In this document: piece by piece, positions 17,001 to 25,071 of the stretch
Layout of the letters: each line of letters starts with the position of its first letter
Numbering within the stretch: the stretch's first letter is position 1
Virus record (IMG/VR): IMGVR_UViG_3300031963_000245
Coordinates: 1-48,451 of that record
Reading direction: 5' to 3' (one strand)
DNA: 48,451 bases
Source of the DNA: a virus
Translations under genes and position numbers: made by a program
Notes under the pieces: model-generated
Told to the model about the DNA's origin: nothing
The model's input: only the letters and a program-made list of their open reading frames with translations
Databases searched by the model: none

Positions 17001-19326
17001 TCCGACTAATACACCTACAAGAACATCTACACCAACTAACACTCCGACAAGAACCTCAACTAACACCCCGACCAATACGGTGACGCCAACAAGAACACCA
17101 ACTAATACACCAACTCCTACCCAAACACCTACCCAAACACCTACTAACACTATAACAAACACACCTACAAGGACATCAACACCTACAAGGACATCAACAA
17201 ACACACCTACAAGGACATCAACACCTACAAATACACCTACAAGAACATCAACACCTACAAACACACCTACATTAACTGAAACCCCTTCACAATTCTGTTT
17301 TTCATTCCCTTCAAATCAGACAAATATTATAATTAACGATAATACAACCGCATCAGTATACCCTATAACTTTTACAGTATCAGGTTTAGTTACACCAATT
17401 ACAGATGTTAAATTTGTACTTAGTGGTTATTCTCACAATGCGGTTGGGGACGTTGGGATGGTTTTAGTTGCACCTGATAATTCAACTTATTCATTAATTG
17501 CGGGTAGAATAGGTGGTGTTACAACCGCAACTAATGTAACAGTTACATTAACGTCTTTCTCAACGCCTGATTGGAATGGATTTAGTTCAGGTACATTTGG
17601 TAATAACTCTACAATACAAAACTCAATGACGTTTAGTGCCCCTTGTCCAGTACCTCCTTTGGTGGCTCCTGGTAACTCACCTGAGTTTACTGTATTTGAC
17701 GGAATACAACCACCAAATTCAAATGGTACTTGGTCATTATATATCCAAGATTTTGCGGTAGTAGATGCTGGTACGTTATCAAGCGCAACTTTAATAATCT
17801 GTACTGATGATGTAACTCCTACACCAACACCAAGTAACACTCAAACACCTACTAATACTGCAACACCTACAAGGACACCTACTAATACTGTAACACCTAC
17901 AAGGACACCTACTAACACACCAACCAATACCTCAACAAATACACCTACAAGAACCGTTACACCAACCAATACCTCAACAAATACACCTACAAGAACCGTT
18001 ACTCCAACAAATACTCCAACCAACACACCTACAAGAACTTCAACTAATACCCCAACTAATACTGTAACACCTACAAGGACACCTACTAACACACCAACCA
18101 ATACCTCAACAAATACACCAACAAATACACCTACAAGAACCGTTACACCAACCAATACCTCAACAAATACACCTACAAGAACCGTTACTCCAACAAGAAC
18201 ACCAACAAATACACCTACAAGAACTTCAACTAATACCCCAACTAATACTGTAACACCAACAAATACACCTACCAACACACCTACCAACACACCTACAAGA
18301 ACCGTTACTCCAACAAGAACACCATCCAATACACCTACAAGAACCGTTACTCCAACAAGAACACCTACTAATACACCAACAAGAACTCTTACTCCAACAA
18401 GAACACCAACAAATACACCTACAAGAACCGTTACTCCAACAAGAACACCAACACCAACACCAACTTGTAGTTGTCTTCAGTATGAATTGGTGTCAAACTC
18501 ATTTCCTGCGAATACAACATTTACATTTACCCCTTGTTGTGATGAGGCCGCAACATCACCAATTATTATAAATAATTTTCAGAGTCCTGTATATGTATGT
18601 TCCAGTACTACCCCATCCCGTTCAGGTGCTGGGTCTGTAACAGCCGTGGGGTGTTGTCCAAGTTGTAATCTAACTCAGTCAGGATTAGTTTTATGGTATG
18701 ATGCGGGTAATGAAAATTCTTATTCAGGGAGTACCAATTTACTTGATTTAACAACAAATAATAACGATACCGTCTTAAGTTCGGGTGTTACGTATTTTCC
18801 AAATATACCTCAAGTTTATGGTAGTTTACTTTTTGATGGTGCTGGTGATGATGGGTTAGATGGTAATAACGCATCAATACAATTATCAACGGGTTGTACT
18901 GTTGAGGCGTTTATTAGACCAACAGGGTTTACTAATAGCCCTAATATAATTTCAAAAGATAGTAATAACGGTTATAGATTGAGAATTAATACATCGGGAA
19001 ATATTAATTTTATTGCTGATGGTTCGGCAATTAATTATACATCATCACCAACAGTATTAACCGCAAATACATGGGCTCACGTTGTTGCAACACACGGCCC
19101 AAGTGGTGGTAATTTATATCTTAACGGTACTTCAGTTGGTAGTAATGGGGACCCTTTTGGGACAGTTACAAACGTTTCTAGTTTACGGGTTGGTAGGTTC
19201 CAAGCAGGTTCGCCTCAAGAATATTTCCAAGGTTATATCGCTATTATTAGAATATATAACAGAGAATTAAGCTCTACTGAGGTCACCAATAATTTTAATT
19301 CAGAAAAAGATAGATTTGGTTTATGA
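14074..19326 (+). CDS. Giant Thr/Pro-repeat adhesin with P-domain-like and LamG-like modules (1750 aa)
   Basis: Probable long tail fibre or host-binding protein. Order of parts: N-terminal module (1-75) homologous to the 71-aa protein; repeat array 1 (about 79-888) of TPTNTPTE and related units; a Cys-rich module (about 889-955); array 2 (956-1070); a beta domain (about 1071-1248) resembling the proprotein-convertase P domain ([13 protein letters not shown], then [10 protein letters not shown]); array 3 (1249-1465), richer in Arg; a second Cys-rich module (1466-1530); and a LamG/concanavalin-like domain to the end ([34 protein letters not shown]). About two thirds of the protein is repeat. 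The arrays contain hundreds of Thr and no aromatic residues, so they must form an extended stalk and are obvious O-glycosylation candidates. No signal peptide is seen. Confidence 0.85.
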   Translation: MTSIEISNISGLPNPYQIYVCDVFGNQCVLIATINTLVPPSTTFLLPSQFDSAPAVGIKIITNDGCERFEIVYCISLITTPTPTPTPTPTPTPTPTSTPTPTNTPTETPTNTPTETPTNTPTETPTNTPTETPTNTPTETPTNTPTETPTNTPTKTATNTPTETPTNTPTETPTNTPTETPTNTPTETPTNTPTKTATNTPTETPTNTPTETPTNTPTETPTQTPTNTITPTNTETPTNTPTNTLTPTNTETPTQTPTNTITPTNTITPTNTETPTQTPTNTITPTPTETPTNTPTNTITPTNTETPTNTPTNTLTPTNTETPTNTPTNTITPTNTETPTPTPTNTITPTNTETPTQTPTNTITPTNTETPTNTPTNTITPTNTETPTNTPTNTITPTNTETPTNTPTNTITPTNTITPTNTITPTNTETPTQTPTNTVTPTNTITPTNTETPTQTPTNTITPTNTETPTQTPTNTITPTNTETPTQTPTNTPTNTVTPTNTSTQTPTNTPTNTVTPTITSTQTPTNTSTNTGTPTNTPTNTSTNTPTNTPTNTITPTNTSTQTPTNTSTNTPTNTVTPTRTATNTPTNTPTNTVTPTNTSTQTPTNTPTNTPTNTVTPTNTSTQTPTNTPTNTPTRTVTPTNTITPTNTSTQTPTNTPTNTVTSTITPTNTPTNTLTPTNTITQTPTNTPTNTITPTGTITQTPTNTPTNTLTPTNTLTQTPTNTPTNTVTPTITSTQTPTNTPTRTVTPTNTPTNTSTNTPTNTITPTNTPTNTPTNTITNTVTPTNTSTNTPTNTATNTPTNTVTPTNTPTNTPTNTPTNTSTNTPTRTSTPTNTPTRTATNTPTNTPTNTVTPTQTSTQTPTQTNTQTPTNTSTNTVTPTPTQYPCNCIDFLDTTIEGFITYSYVDCSNVTVTGVTNPGNDSFRVCGSNPIVSSPKLEFTIGGFCSGGICPTPTPTPTPTNTPTNTPTNTNTPTNTPTRTSTPTNTPTRTSTNTPTNTVTPTRTPTNTPTPTQTPTQTPTNTITNTPTRTSTPTRTSTNTPTRTSTPTNTPTRTSTPTNTPTLTETPSQFCFSFPSNQTNIIINDNTTASVYPITFTVSGLVTPITDVKFVLSGYSHNAVGDVGMVLVAPDNSTYSLIAGRIGGVTTATNVTVTLTSFSTPDWNGFSSGTFGNNSTIQNSMTFSAPCPVPPLVAPGNSPEFTVFDGIQPPNSNGTWSLYIQDFAVVDAGTLSSATLIICTDDVTPTPTPSNTQTPTNTATPTRTPTNTVTPTRTPTNTPTNTSTNTPTRTVTPTNTSTNTPTRTVTPTNTPTNTPTRTSTNTPTNTVTPTRTPTNTPTNTSTNTPTNTPTRTVTPTNTSTNTPTRTVTPTRTPTNTPTRTSTNTPTNTVTPTNTPTNTPTNTPTRTVTPTRTPSNTPTRTVTPTRTPTNTPTRTLTPTRTPTNTPTRTVTPTRTPTPTPTCSCLQYELVSNSFPANTTFTFTPCCDEAATSPIIINNFQSPVYVCSSTTPSRSGAGSVTAVGCCPSCNLTQSGLVLWYDAGNENSYSGSTNLLDLTTNNNDTVLSSGVTYFPNIPQVYGSLLFDGAGDDGLDGNNASIQLSTGCTVEAFIRPTGFTNSPNIISKDSNNGYRLRINTSGNINFIADGSAINYTSSPTVLTANTWAHVVATHGPSGGNLYLNGTSVGSNGDPFGTVTNVSSLRVGRFQAGSPQEYFQGYIAIIRIYNRELSSTEVTNNFNSEKDRFGL
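14308..16735 (+). repeat. Long coding tandem repeat array 1 (TPTN/TPTE units)
   Basis: About 2.4 kb of ACN-CCN-ACN-AAY/GAR codons. From about 14379 to 14750 the unit is 24 bp (TPTNTPTE). From about 14750 to 15540 a 48-bp higher-order unit of [16 protein letters not shown] type dominates. Later units carry Ser, Gln, Val and Arg variants. Third codon positions vary while the protein pattern stays, so the repeat is kept for its protein sequence. Confidence 0.95.
16936..17283 (+). repeat. Coding repeat array 2 (TPTN/TPTR units)
   Basis: About 350 bp of the same 12-bp [12 protein letters not shown] codon pattern, between the first Cys-rich module and the P-domain-like module. A block reading ACACCTACAAGGACATCA is repeated several times near 17160-17225. 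Confidence 0.9.
17818..18465 (+). repeat. Coding repeat array 3 (TPTR-rich units)
   Basis: About 650 bp of [12 protein letters not shown] units, with near-identical longer blocks such as the one at about 17920-18000 recurring at about 18100-18190. The blocks point to recent duplication or unequal recombination. Confidence 0.92.
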
Positions 19327-19562
19327 GAAAGTATTTAATTATTTTAACATCAGAACTTAGCAAAGTTGATTTTAATCAAATTTTAGAAAGAAGTATTTCT
19401 GAATTGGGATTTAGTATTGACGGTACTAAAACTTTTATAAGATGGCAATCGGAAACTGACCCTACATTTCTTATTGATTTAAGTTATATGGAAGGTCCGT
19501 ATAATAACTCAGAAATGATTACTATTTTATCAGGTCCAGAATGGTTTACTGAAAGTGTATAA
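19323..19562 (+). CDS. Hypothetical small protein after the adhesin (79 aa)
   Basis: Alpha/beta in appearance (YLIILTSELSK, then a helix, then FIRWQSETDPTFLIDL), with no cysteines and no signal. It starts inside the stop of the 1750-aa gene (ATGA), so it is made with the adhesin. Small genes directly after phage fibre genes are often fibre assembly chaperones, and that is a possible role here. It ends flush against the convergent RuvC-like gene, with no bases between the two stop codons. Confidence 0.7.
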   Translation: MRKYLIILTSELSKVDFNQILERSISELGFSIDGTKTFIRWQSETDPTFLIDLSYMEGPYNNSEMITILSGPEWFTESV

Positions 19563-20171
19563 TTACCAAACTTCAAGTTGTTTCATATAACCAAGGACAC
19601 AACAATAGGCATCTGTTTGGTCAAAATTTTCTTTTTTAAGGGTATTGTTCTTAGTATACAACCATTGAATTTGTGGTTCAAGTTTTGCAACTTTTTCCCA
19701 TATAATCATTTTCTTATCAATATCTTTTGGTAAACCACCAAATAAAACATATTTCCCTTTATCATTTTGTTGGACTAGTTCAGGAAATGCAAACTTTCTT
19801 GAATTATACGTAGAAATAAACTCAGGTACAATCCCTAACATATCATATATTTCTTTACAAAGAAAACTATTAAATCTTAATAGGGTTTGGACCGTATTAA
19901 TATTGTTTGAATTCAATAATGGTTCTTCTATAATGACTTTAACGATACCTAAATTTTTATATTCAAGTAATTTGGTTCTAAATATCTCGGCCTTTAATAA
20001 TAGTTCTTTTATTTTACTATTCTCACCATTATCTTTTGATTTTGGTCTTGGCGATATGTGAGTCAATTCTAATAATTCTTGATTTTTTATATCAAATAAC
20101 GCCCACCCTATGGTACGAGTTGAGATATCTAAACCCAAAACTTTTGGGCTTTCTTTTAAGGTTTTACTCAT
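19563..20171 (-). CDS. RuvC-like Holliday junction resolvase
   Basis: RNase H-fold nuclease that would cut branched DNA before packaging, the job done in T4 by the unrelated gp49. The catalytic acidic residues are visible: D15 in VLGLDIST, E82/E83 in VIIEEP, and D184/D187 in NFDQTDAYCC. At 202 residues it is slightly longer than bacterial RuvC, with an insert around residues 120-165. I chose the ATG at 20171; the frame extends 5 codons to a TTG. It overlaps nothing downstream and sits 4 bases after the stop of the 811-aa tail gene, so it ends the tail operon rather than lying with the other recombination genes. Confidence 0.85.
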   Translation of the reverse strand: MSKTLKESPKVLGLDISTRTIGWALFDIKNQELLELTHISPRPKSKDNGENSKIKELLLKAEIFRTKLLEYKNLGIVKVIIEEPLLNSNNINTVQTLLRFNSFLCKEIYDMLGIVPEFISTYNSRKFAFPELVQQNDKGKYVLFGGLPKDIDKKMIIWEKVAKLEPQIQWLYTKNNTLKKENFDQTDAYCCVLGYMKQLEVW

Positions 20172-20175
20172 AATT

Positions 20176-22611
20176 TTAAAAATCAAATTTTATAACAAAT
20201 TGCTGAATCCCTTGTCTTGGTGTTGGTGATTGCAATTTTGATATAATCATAAGCTCTTTTTTAGAATTATAAAGTCCAACTTCAGTTATGTAAGATGTTG
20301 TACCATTGACCCATCCAGGGTTTGAACTTGCTTGGAATTCGGCTTGACTTAAATTAATTTTGTACCTCATCTCATATATAGTTGCTTGAATATCCGTTTC
20401 AAGTGTTCCATAAAAATAAAACTCATCACCAAAATTAAGTTGGGTACCAGTATCACCAAGTGTTGTTAAATCAAGATAATCACTTAAATCATAAGTGGGG
20501 GCATTGTTATATAAATCATCAGTAATCACAAATGTTGTACCTGTCAATCCATCTTGAGTAATGTGACCATTAATTGTGGTTGCAGATAATAAATCGGTGA
20601 AATCAATAATTTTCCAATCCGTAGGGTCAGGTCTTCCATCACCAGTTACTTTTTGACAAATTATTTCAAATTTGGTTCCTAAATATCCTGTTGTAATATC
20701 ACAATTCGTCGGACAAATGGTTGTTGTAGTTGTTGTATAGACACTTGTTGTGGTAGTTGTTGTAGATGGATTGTACGGTTGGTAATTTAAACACCCAAAT
20801 TCACCTCCGAATCTCACCGCAACATTTTGTGATGAAATATCATTACAATTTAGATTAGGACCCTGTTGTTTAATGTAATAATTGCAATGTAATGAATTGG
20901 TAAATGACATATCATTACTTAATCTATAAGTAACATACATATATTCAGTATTACCCGTTAAAACTCCTTGGGTTGATTGACTTTCACTTCCACAAGTATT
21001 AGGTGTAACTAAAGATGTTTTAGGTGCTGGTAATGTCCAGTTTCTATTTGATTTATACGACATTGCAGCTATAATCTCCTCATCGTCTATAACCACAATT
21101 TTGTGGTCAGGAAATACTTTCCCAATTCTATTAGGTAATCCGTTACTATTAGGGTTAGTATCCCAAAGATGATAGTAACGAATACCAGGTAAATTCATAT
21201 CAATGTTTTTCTTAGACTCAATATATTCTACTTGAAATAAATCAAACTCCTCAAATCCTGGAGGGTCCACATAAAAACATTGCCCTTGACAACAATCAGG
21301 GTTTTTATGCCACATTAACCAAGGTAAACACATTTTAAAATTTCTTGCTTGTCCTAAAGTATCTTCAGGTACATTCGGGTCTAATGGTTCTAATGCGAAT
21401 TTTTCACCATAAACAAAATCAATAGTTTGATTAGTGTAATGAATAATAGCAATAGCCTTTTGTTCTTCAGGTGTTACCACAACCTTTTCATCAAATGAAT
21501 TATAAAAATATACCGAATCAGTATCGGTCTGACCTGAACTTGATTGATACCCCAAATATTCTTTAGTTCCAATATAATCAACCGAACCAAAGTCACTAAA
21601 TCCTTTATATACCGAATTATTAATACCAGCTAAAGTTTCTGACCAAGGAATATTCATATTCCATATCTTAACATCTAATTGGTCAGTATTACAAACTGAT
21701 TCAAAATCAATCACATCAATTCCAAAATGTTGTAAGGGAGTTTCACTATCATAAAAAGGTACCATTGCTGGTGGGTATATTAAAGTTCGGGAATAACAAT
21801 TCCCCAACAAATAAGTAAAGTCAGGTGTAGGTCTATCTAATGTGATTTGGTTATGACATACATCAATAATCCTATATGTTAATATTGGATAACAGCTATA
21901 CATTGACATCGCACAATTAGGTACTTCTACAGGGGTCGGTGTTGGGAACACTGTTGTTGTAGTAGTAGTTGTTTCACAAGGTATTGTTGTCGTTGTCGTT
22001 GTGGTTGGTGGTATAGTGGTGGTTGTGGTTGTTGTGGTAGTTTCAGTGCCACACCCACAATCTTGTTTAGCCATACCATCATAATATATTGTAATAAAAT
22101 CACCAACTTGAGGTAATCTACCTATATTTAGGTTACAACCAGAATAAATAATTTCAATGATATTTGACCCATTTAATGTAGTCATATCAACTATATAATT
22201 AGAGTTAATAGTATGACTATTATCAGTATAAGCACTCCAAGATGTAAAATCATTAACCGTAATTCCCGTAAAAAAACCTCTAGGCTCCGCCCTATTATAT
22301 ACAGGACTTACTACTGAATCCATATAAGGAATCCCATAAGTATTACCCGTAAAACCATCAACGTAGTAAGGATATTTAACATTTTGTTTGTTTGATTGAG
22401 GAACTCCACTTGAATTTTGAGCATTAAATGCTGGTTCCAATATCATCGTATTATATTGGTTATACGAACTTGGTAATACATCATATGACACCTCACTATC
22501 CCCAATTTGGAAATATGAAATATTAAAATTACCTTCGGATAACCTTTGTCTTCCCGTATCAGTTAACCTACTATTAATTAACGCTGATGTATTTTTTATT
22601 ATATAACTCAT
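20176..22611 (-). CDS. Baseplate or tail-fibre structural protein with poly-Thr linkers (811 aa)
   Basis: The N-terminus (TSALINSRLTDTGRQRL, then YFQIGDSEVSY) and the C-terminus (ITEVGLYNSKKELMIISKL...FVIKFDF) are the kind seen in phage tail-fibre or baseplate-attachment proteins, where the two ends build one virion-binding domain. Between them is a long beta-rich, Cys-containing region interrupted by poly-Thr linkers at about residues 186-222 (TTTTTTTTIPPTTTTTTTIP) and about 613-632. No enzymatic motif is seen. A candidate TATTTAT element lies before the start. It is the last structural gene of the operon. The specific T4 counterpart cannot be assigned. Confidence 0.75.
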   Translation of the reverse strand: MSYIIKNTSALINSRLTDTGRQRLSEGNFNISYFQIGDSEVSYDVLPSSYNQYNTMILEPAFNAQNSSGVPQSNKQNVKYPYYVDGFTGNTYGIPYMDSVVSPVYNRAEPRGFFTGITVNDFTSWSAYTDNSHTINSNYIVDMTTLNGSNIIEIIYSGCNLNIGRLPQVGDFITIYYDGMAKQDCGCGTETTTTTTTTTIPPTTTTTTTIPCETTTTTTTVFPTPTPVEVPNCAMSMYSCYPILTYRIIDVCHNQITLDRPTPDFTYLLGNCYSRTLIYPPAMVPFYDSETPLQHFGIDVIDFESVCNTDQLDVKIWNMNIPWSETLAGINNSVYKGFSDFGSVDYIGTKEYLGYQSSSGQTDTDSVYFYNSFDEKVVVTPEEQKAIAIIHYTNQTIDFVYGEKFALEPLDPNVPEDTLGQARNFKMCLPWLMWHKNPDCCQGQCFYVDPPGFEEFDLFQVEYIESKKNIDMNLPGIRYYHLWDTNPNSNGLPNRIGKVFPDHKIVVIDDEEIIAAMSYKSNRNWTLPAPKTSLVTPNTCGSESQSTQGVLTGNTEYMYVTYRLSNDMSFTNSLHCNYYIKQQGPNLNCNDISSQNVAVRFGGEFGCLNYQPYNPSTTTTTTSVYTTTTTTICPTNCDITTGYLGTKFEIICQKVTGDGRPDPTDWKIIDFTDLLSATTINGHITQDGLTGTTFVITDDLYNNAPTYDLSDYLDLTTLGDTGTQLNFGDEFYFYGTLETDIQATIYEMRYKINLSQAEFQASSNPGWVNGTTSYITEVGLYNSKKELMIISKLQSPTPRQGIQQFVIKFDF
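20715..20772 (-). repeat. Poly-Thr linker codons
   Basis: Two runs of six Thr codons (plus strand GTT/TGT/GGT repeats) around SVY, inside the 811-aa tail protein. Confidence 0.8.
21937..22052 (-). repeat. Poly-Thr linker codons (three runs)
   Basis: Three runs of seven to nine Thr codons separated by IPP and IPCE, followed by PTPTP, in the 811-aa tail protein. Codons vary (ACA, ACT, ACC, ACG), so the amino acid run is what is kept. Confidence 0.85.
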
Positions 22612-22620
22612 ATTTTATTT

Positions 22621-22627
22621 ATAAATA
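22621..22627 (-). promoter_or_regulatory. Candidate phage promoter element TATTTAT before the 811-aa tail gene
   Basis: The minus strand reads TATTTATAAATA, 9 bases before the ATG at 22611, in a 30-base gap. The same stretch contains TATAAATA, identical to the T4 late promoter box, only 5 bases from the ATG. Function is inferred. Confidence 0.35.
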
Positions 22628-22641
22628 TCTTATTTTAAAAA

Positions 22642-23499
22642 TTAGCAAGGTATTCCTATAACTGTTATATTATTGCTAGCGACGATAGTACCCAATGAAT
22701 CCTTTATTTGTGGTGAATATAACCCATTACATATTCCTTGGAATATTGGGCTACTCACCCAAGTAACCCCCCCATCTATGGAGTATTGATAAGGTGGTAC
22801 CCCTCCGCCACCAGTAATTGTGATAGAATTTAAACAACTGTAATCACAACCTTTATAATTAACACTTGCACTTATGGTTAAATTATCATTATTTTGACAT
22901 TCACCTTCGTAAACAGTTACACTTCCATCAACACCTAATATGTTCCAACCACTTAATGGTGGGTATGCTGGGTTATTATTTATAACAACTAAATTAGTTA
23001 ATGTGTCAACCAATTCCCATCTGTTGTCAACTGTATCCCATATTATAGAATATAACATATCATCTGAAATCCAAGTTGGGTATCCGTCATATAATCCATT
23101 AGGGTTAAAGTGAATTAGCAAGTTAACTTCAGTAACTTGTTTACCAACATAATCGTAATATGAAATAACCATACAAAAATCATAAGTTGGTTGAGATGTT
23201 GTTGTTGATGTTGTTGTGGTAGTAGTTGTCCCCTGAGTTGTTAGAACACAAGTTGTATTAATAATAAAATCACCATAATAATCAGTTATTGTTGCCGAAT
23301 AAGACCCTTCCGACAGATTATCTATTGAAACTGTATTATTCCCATTTTCCCACACAATATTATATGGTGGTGTCCCTCCTGTTATAATTAAAGTTGCGGT
23401 ACCGTTAGATGCTCTAGGTTTACTAGGATTAGTCACAACACATACCACACCCATAGGGAAAATGGTTATAGGTGAACATTCATTAACGTTTTCTGACAT
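22642..23499 (-). CDS. Tail protein with SprB-like units and Thr linker (285 aa)
   Basis: The N-terminal ~80 residues form one SprB-like unit (ATLIITGGTPPYNIVWENG, then IDNLSEGSYSATITD), named after repeats of the flavobacterial gliding adhesin SprB. A poly-Thr linker (about residues 90-104) and a middle beta domain follow. The end carries a second SprB-like unit (ITITGGGGVPPYQYSIDGG). No signal peptide or type IX secretion tail is seen, so it is likely a virion surface protein. It sits between the glycosyltransferase and the 811-aa tail gene. A host-contact role is inference. Confidence 0.75.
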   Translation of the reverse strand: MSENVNECSPITIFPMGVVCVVTNPSKPRASNGTATLIITGGTPPYNIVWENGNNTVSIDNLSEGSYSATITDYYGDFIINTTCVLTTQGTTTTTTTSTTTSQPTYDFCMVISYYDYVGKQVTEVNLLIHFNPNGLYDGYPTWISDDMLYSIIWDTVDNRWELVDTLTNLVVINNNPAYPPLSGWNILGVDGSVTVYEGECQNNDNLTISASVNYKGCDYSCLNSITITGGGGVPPYQYSIDGGVTWVSSPIFQGICNGLYSPQIKDSLGTIVASNNITVIGIPC

Positions 23500-23514
23500 T
23501 ACAGTTTTTTTTAT

Positions 23515-23521
23515 ATAAATA
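23515..23521 (-). promoter_or_regulatory. Candidate phage promoter element TATTTAT before the 285-aa tail gene
   Basis: The minus strand reads TATTTATATAA, 15 bases before the ATG at 23499, in the 27-base gap after the glycosyltransferase. It is one of a set of such elements; function is inferred. Confidence 0.35.
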
Positions 23522-23526
23522 ATGTG

Positions 23527-24510
23527 TTATTTGGTTTTTTTATTAATTAATGACTTCATAACTTCAATATATTTAATGGTTGAGCTATGTTTATCTATAT
23601 AATTAAAATAGTTAGGATTTTCTTCAAGTTTTTGAAGTGGGTCCTGATTAATATAATCCCCTTTATAGAATTTTGTATTTCTTAAATCTTGAGTCACTCC
23701 AGCCATATGAAGTATTGGTTTTTTTTCATATAAATTAACAGTATCAGTCGCCCAAGAAAAATCTAAATCATTGGTAATGTTAGTTTCTTTACCAAAATAC
23801 CATAAGTTCCATAATACTGACCACATCTCAGCGGTCCAAAACTGAATCTCACCAGGACTTATAGGGAATCTCTTTTGATAATTTAACATTTGGTCATATA
23901 ATGGAACACAATCGTCATATATTTTTTTCCAAATTTCTGAATCAGTGTTTTTTATTATATATTGTCCTCCACCTGAATTAAGTTGATTACATTTAACACA
24001 TTCAACGTCAATCCCAACAATATCAACCATTTCTTGAATTAACTGACCTTTTTCGGAATTTGGGTGTTGTTTCTCATACCGTTCACAACAATCCATAATA
24101 TAATTGTACCCAATATAACCTACAGTATCGGAAAGATAAATTACATCATCTCCCATTAATTTATCAAAGTCGGGTAACTCTCTAAAAATAATGTCAGCAT
24201 CATGCAGAAAAAAAGATTTACCATATTCAGGATATTCTTCTAGCCATTTATAAATTAAAAACGGTTTAATGTTAGGGATATAATGTTTTTTTTCTCTCTC
24301 ATCAACATAATGATGAACATTTATACCCATATCTTTTAAACGTAATGATTCTTCACTAGGTTCTTTTTTTCCGTGAACCATCGCTAAAAGAACGTGAATG
24401 TTATTTGGATTTATACCCTTTTCAATAAAATTATGTACGTAGACTTTTATTTGCCAATGAAAATATGGAACATCAGGTTGTGCTGAAACAAATTTTAAAT
24501 TATTAACCAT
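23527..24510 (-). CDS. Glycosyltransferase-like protein (GT-A fold, DxD motif)
   Basis: Probable sugar transferase of 327 residues. The N-terminus (FVSAQPDVPYFHWQIKVYV) is followed by an alternating strand/helix region and a DxD metal- and nucleotide-sugar-binding motif at D104-A-D106 (SFFLHDADIIF). NSGGGQYIIKN (about residue 180) and LHMAGV (about 271) resemble the acceptor-side motifs of GT-A enzymes. The layout recalls, from memory, hydroxyproline/serine glycosyltransferases of the HPAT/SGT1 type that act on Pro-rich proteins. It lacks a signal or membrane segment, so it would act in the cytoplasm. It lies inside the tail operon, not with DNA-modification genes, so tail proteins rich in Thr are plausible substrates. 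Confidence 0.75.
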   Translation of the reverse strand: MVNNLKFVSAQPDVPYFHWQIKVYVHNFIEKGINPNNIHVLLAMVHGKKEPSEESLRLKDMGINVHHYVDEREKKHYIPNIKPFLIYKWLEEYPEYGKSFFLHDADIIFRELPDFDKLMGDDVIYLSDTVGYIGYNYIMDCCERYEKQHPNSEKGQLIQEMVDIVGIDVECVKCNQLNSGGGQYIIKNTDSEIWKKIYDDCVPLYDQMLNYQKRFPISPGEIQFWTAEMWSVLWNLWYFGKETNITNDLDFSWATDTVNLYEKKPILHMAGVTQDLRNTKFYKGDYINQDPLQKLEENPNYFNYIDKHSSTIKYIEVMKSLINKKTK

Positions 24511-24553
24511 ATAGGAAATATAATTCAGAAGTTTTTCTTATCAACAATTTATT

Positions 24554-25060
24554 TTAAGTGATGTAATTAAAATTGACGTATGATGTACCTTCAAAAGTTT
24601 CACCCATTATTAATACCATTATGTTTTTAATACAACACATAAATTCCGCCTCCATTGTTTGATATTCTTCGGCTATCGTTAAATCAAAACTACCATCCCC
24701 ATAATCCACAGTGTAATTATAAGAAACCATAGTACCTCCACTTGTTGGTAAATTAATACTTTCATTTTGAACCCCTGTTTGTGGTGAACATTGCATCATG
24801 TTAAAAAACACTTGGAATTTTTTATGGTAATCAATGAAACATCCCTCCCAAAAATCTTGGTATATTTTTTCTTGGTATACCTCACCACAAGTTTCACCTG
24901 AAGTACATGGTGTTGCAGCGTTTATAAATTGTTTTAATGCTTGGATGAATGCGTTTTTTGAATTATTAGCATATAAATATATATCCCCCCAAGTAGTACA
25001 ATCAGACTCAGTAGTACCAGTCCCAATAATATTTCCGTTTAGATAATCACAAATATCCAT
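24554..25060 (-). CDS. Hypothetical tail-operon protein (168 aa)
   Basis: No family is recognised. The protein has several cysteines (TTESDCTTW, TPCTSGETCGEVY, EFMCCIKNI), a helical middle (KNAFIQALKQFINAA) and a beta strand pair near YTVDYGDGSFDLTI. It is flanked by the SprB-repeat protein and the glycosyltransferase gene, with gaps of 11 and 43 bases, so it is co-transcribed with the tail genes. It may be a small virion or assembly protein. Confidence 0.7.
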   Translation of the reverse strand: MDICDYLNGNIIGTGTTESDCTTWGDIYLYANNSKNAFIQALKQFINAATPCTSGETCGEVYQEKIYQDFWEGCFIDYHKKFQVFFNMMQCSPQTGVQNESINLPTSGGTMVSYNYTVDYGDGSFDLTIAEEYQTMEAEFMCCIKNIMVLIMGETFEGTSYVNFNYIT

Positions 25061-25071
25061 ATAAATTATAT

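Noticed and set aside
14289-18329. Long minus-strand open frames of VGVxVGV type across the repeat arrays
   Set aside because: They are the antisense shadow of the ACN/CCN codon pattern, which has no stops on the other strand; the plus-strand frame has globular domains and the right ends.
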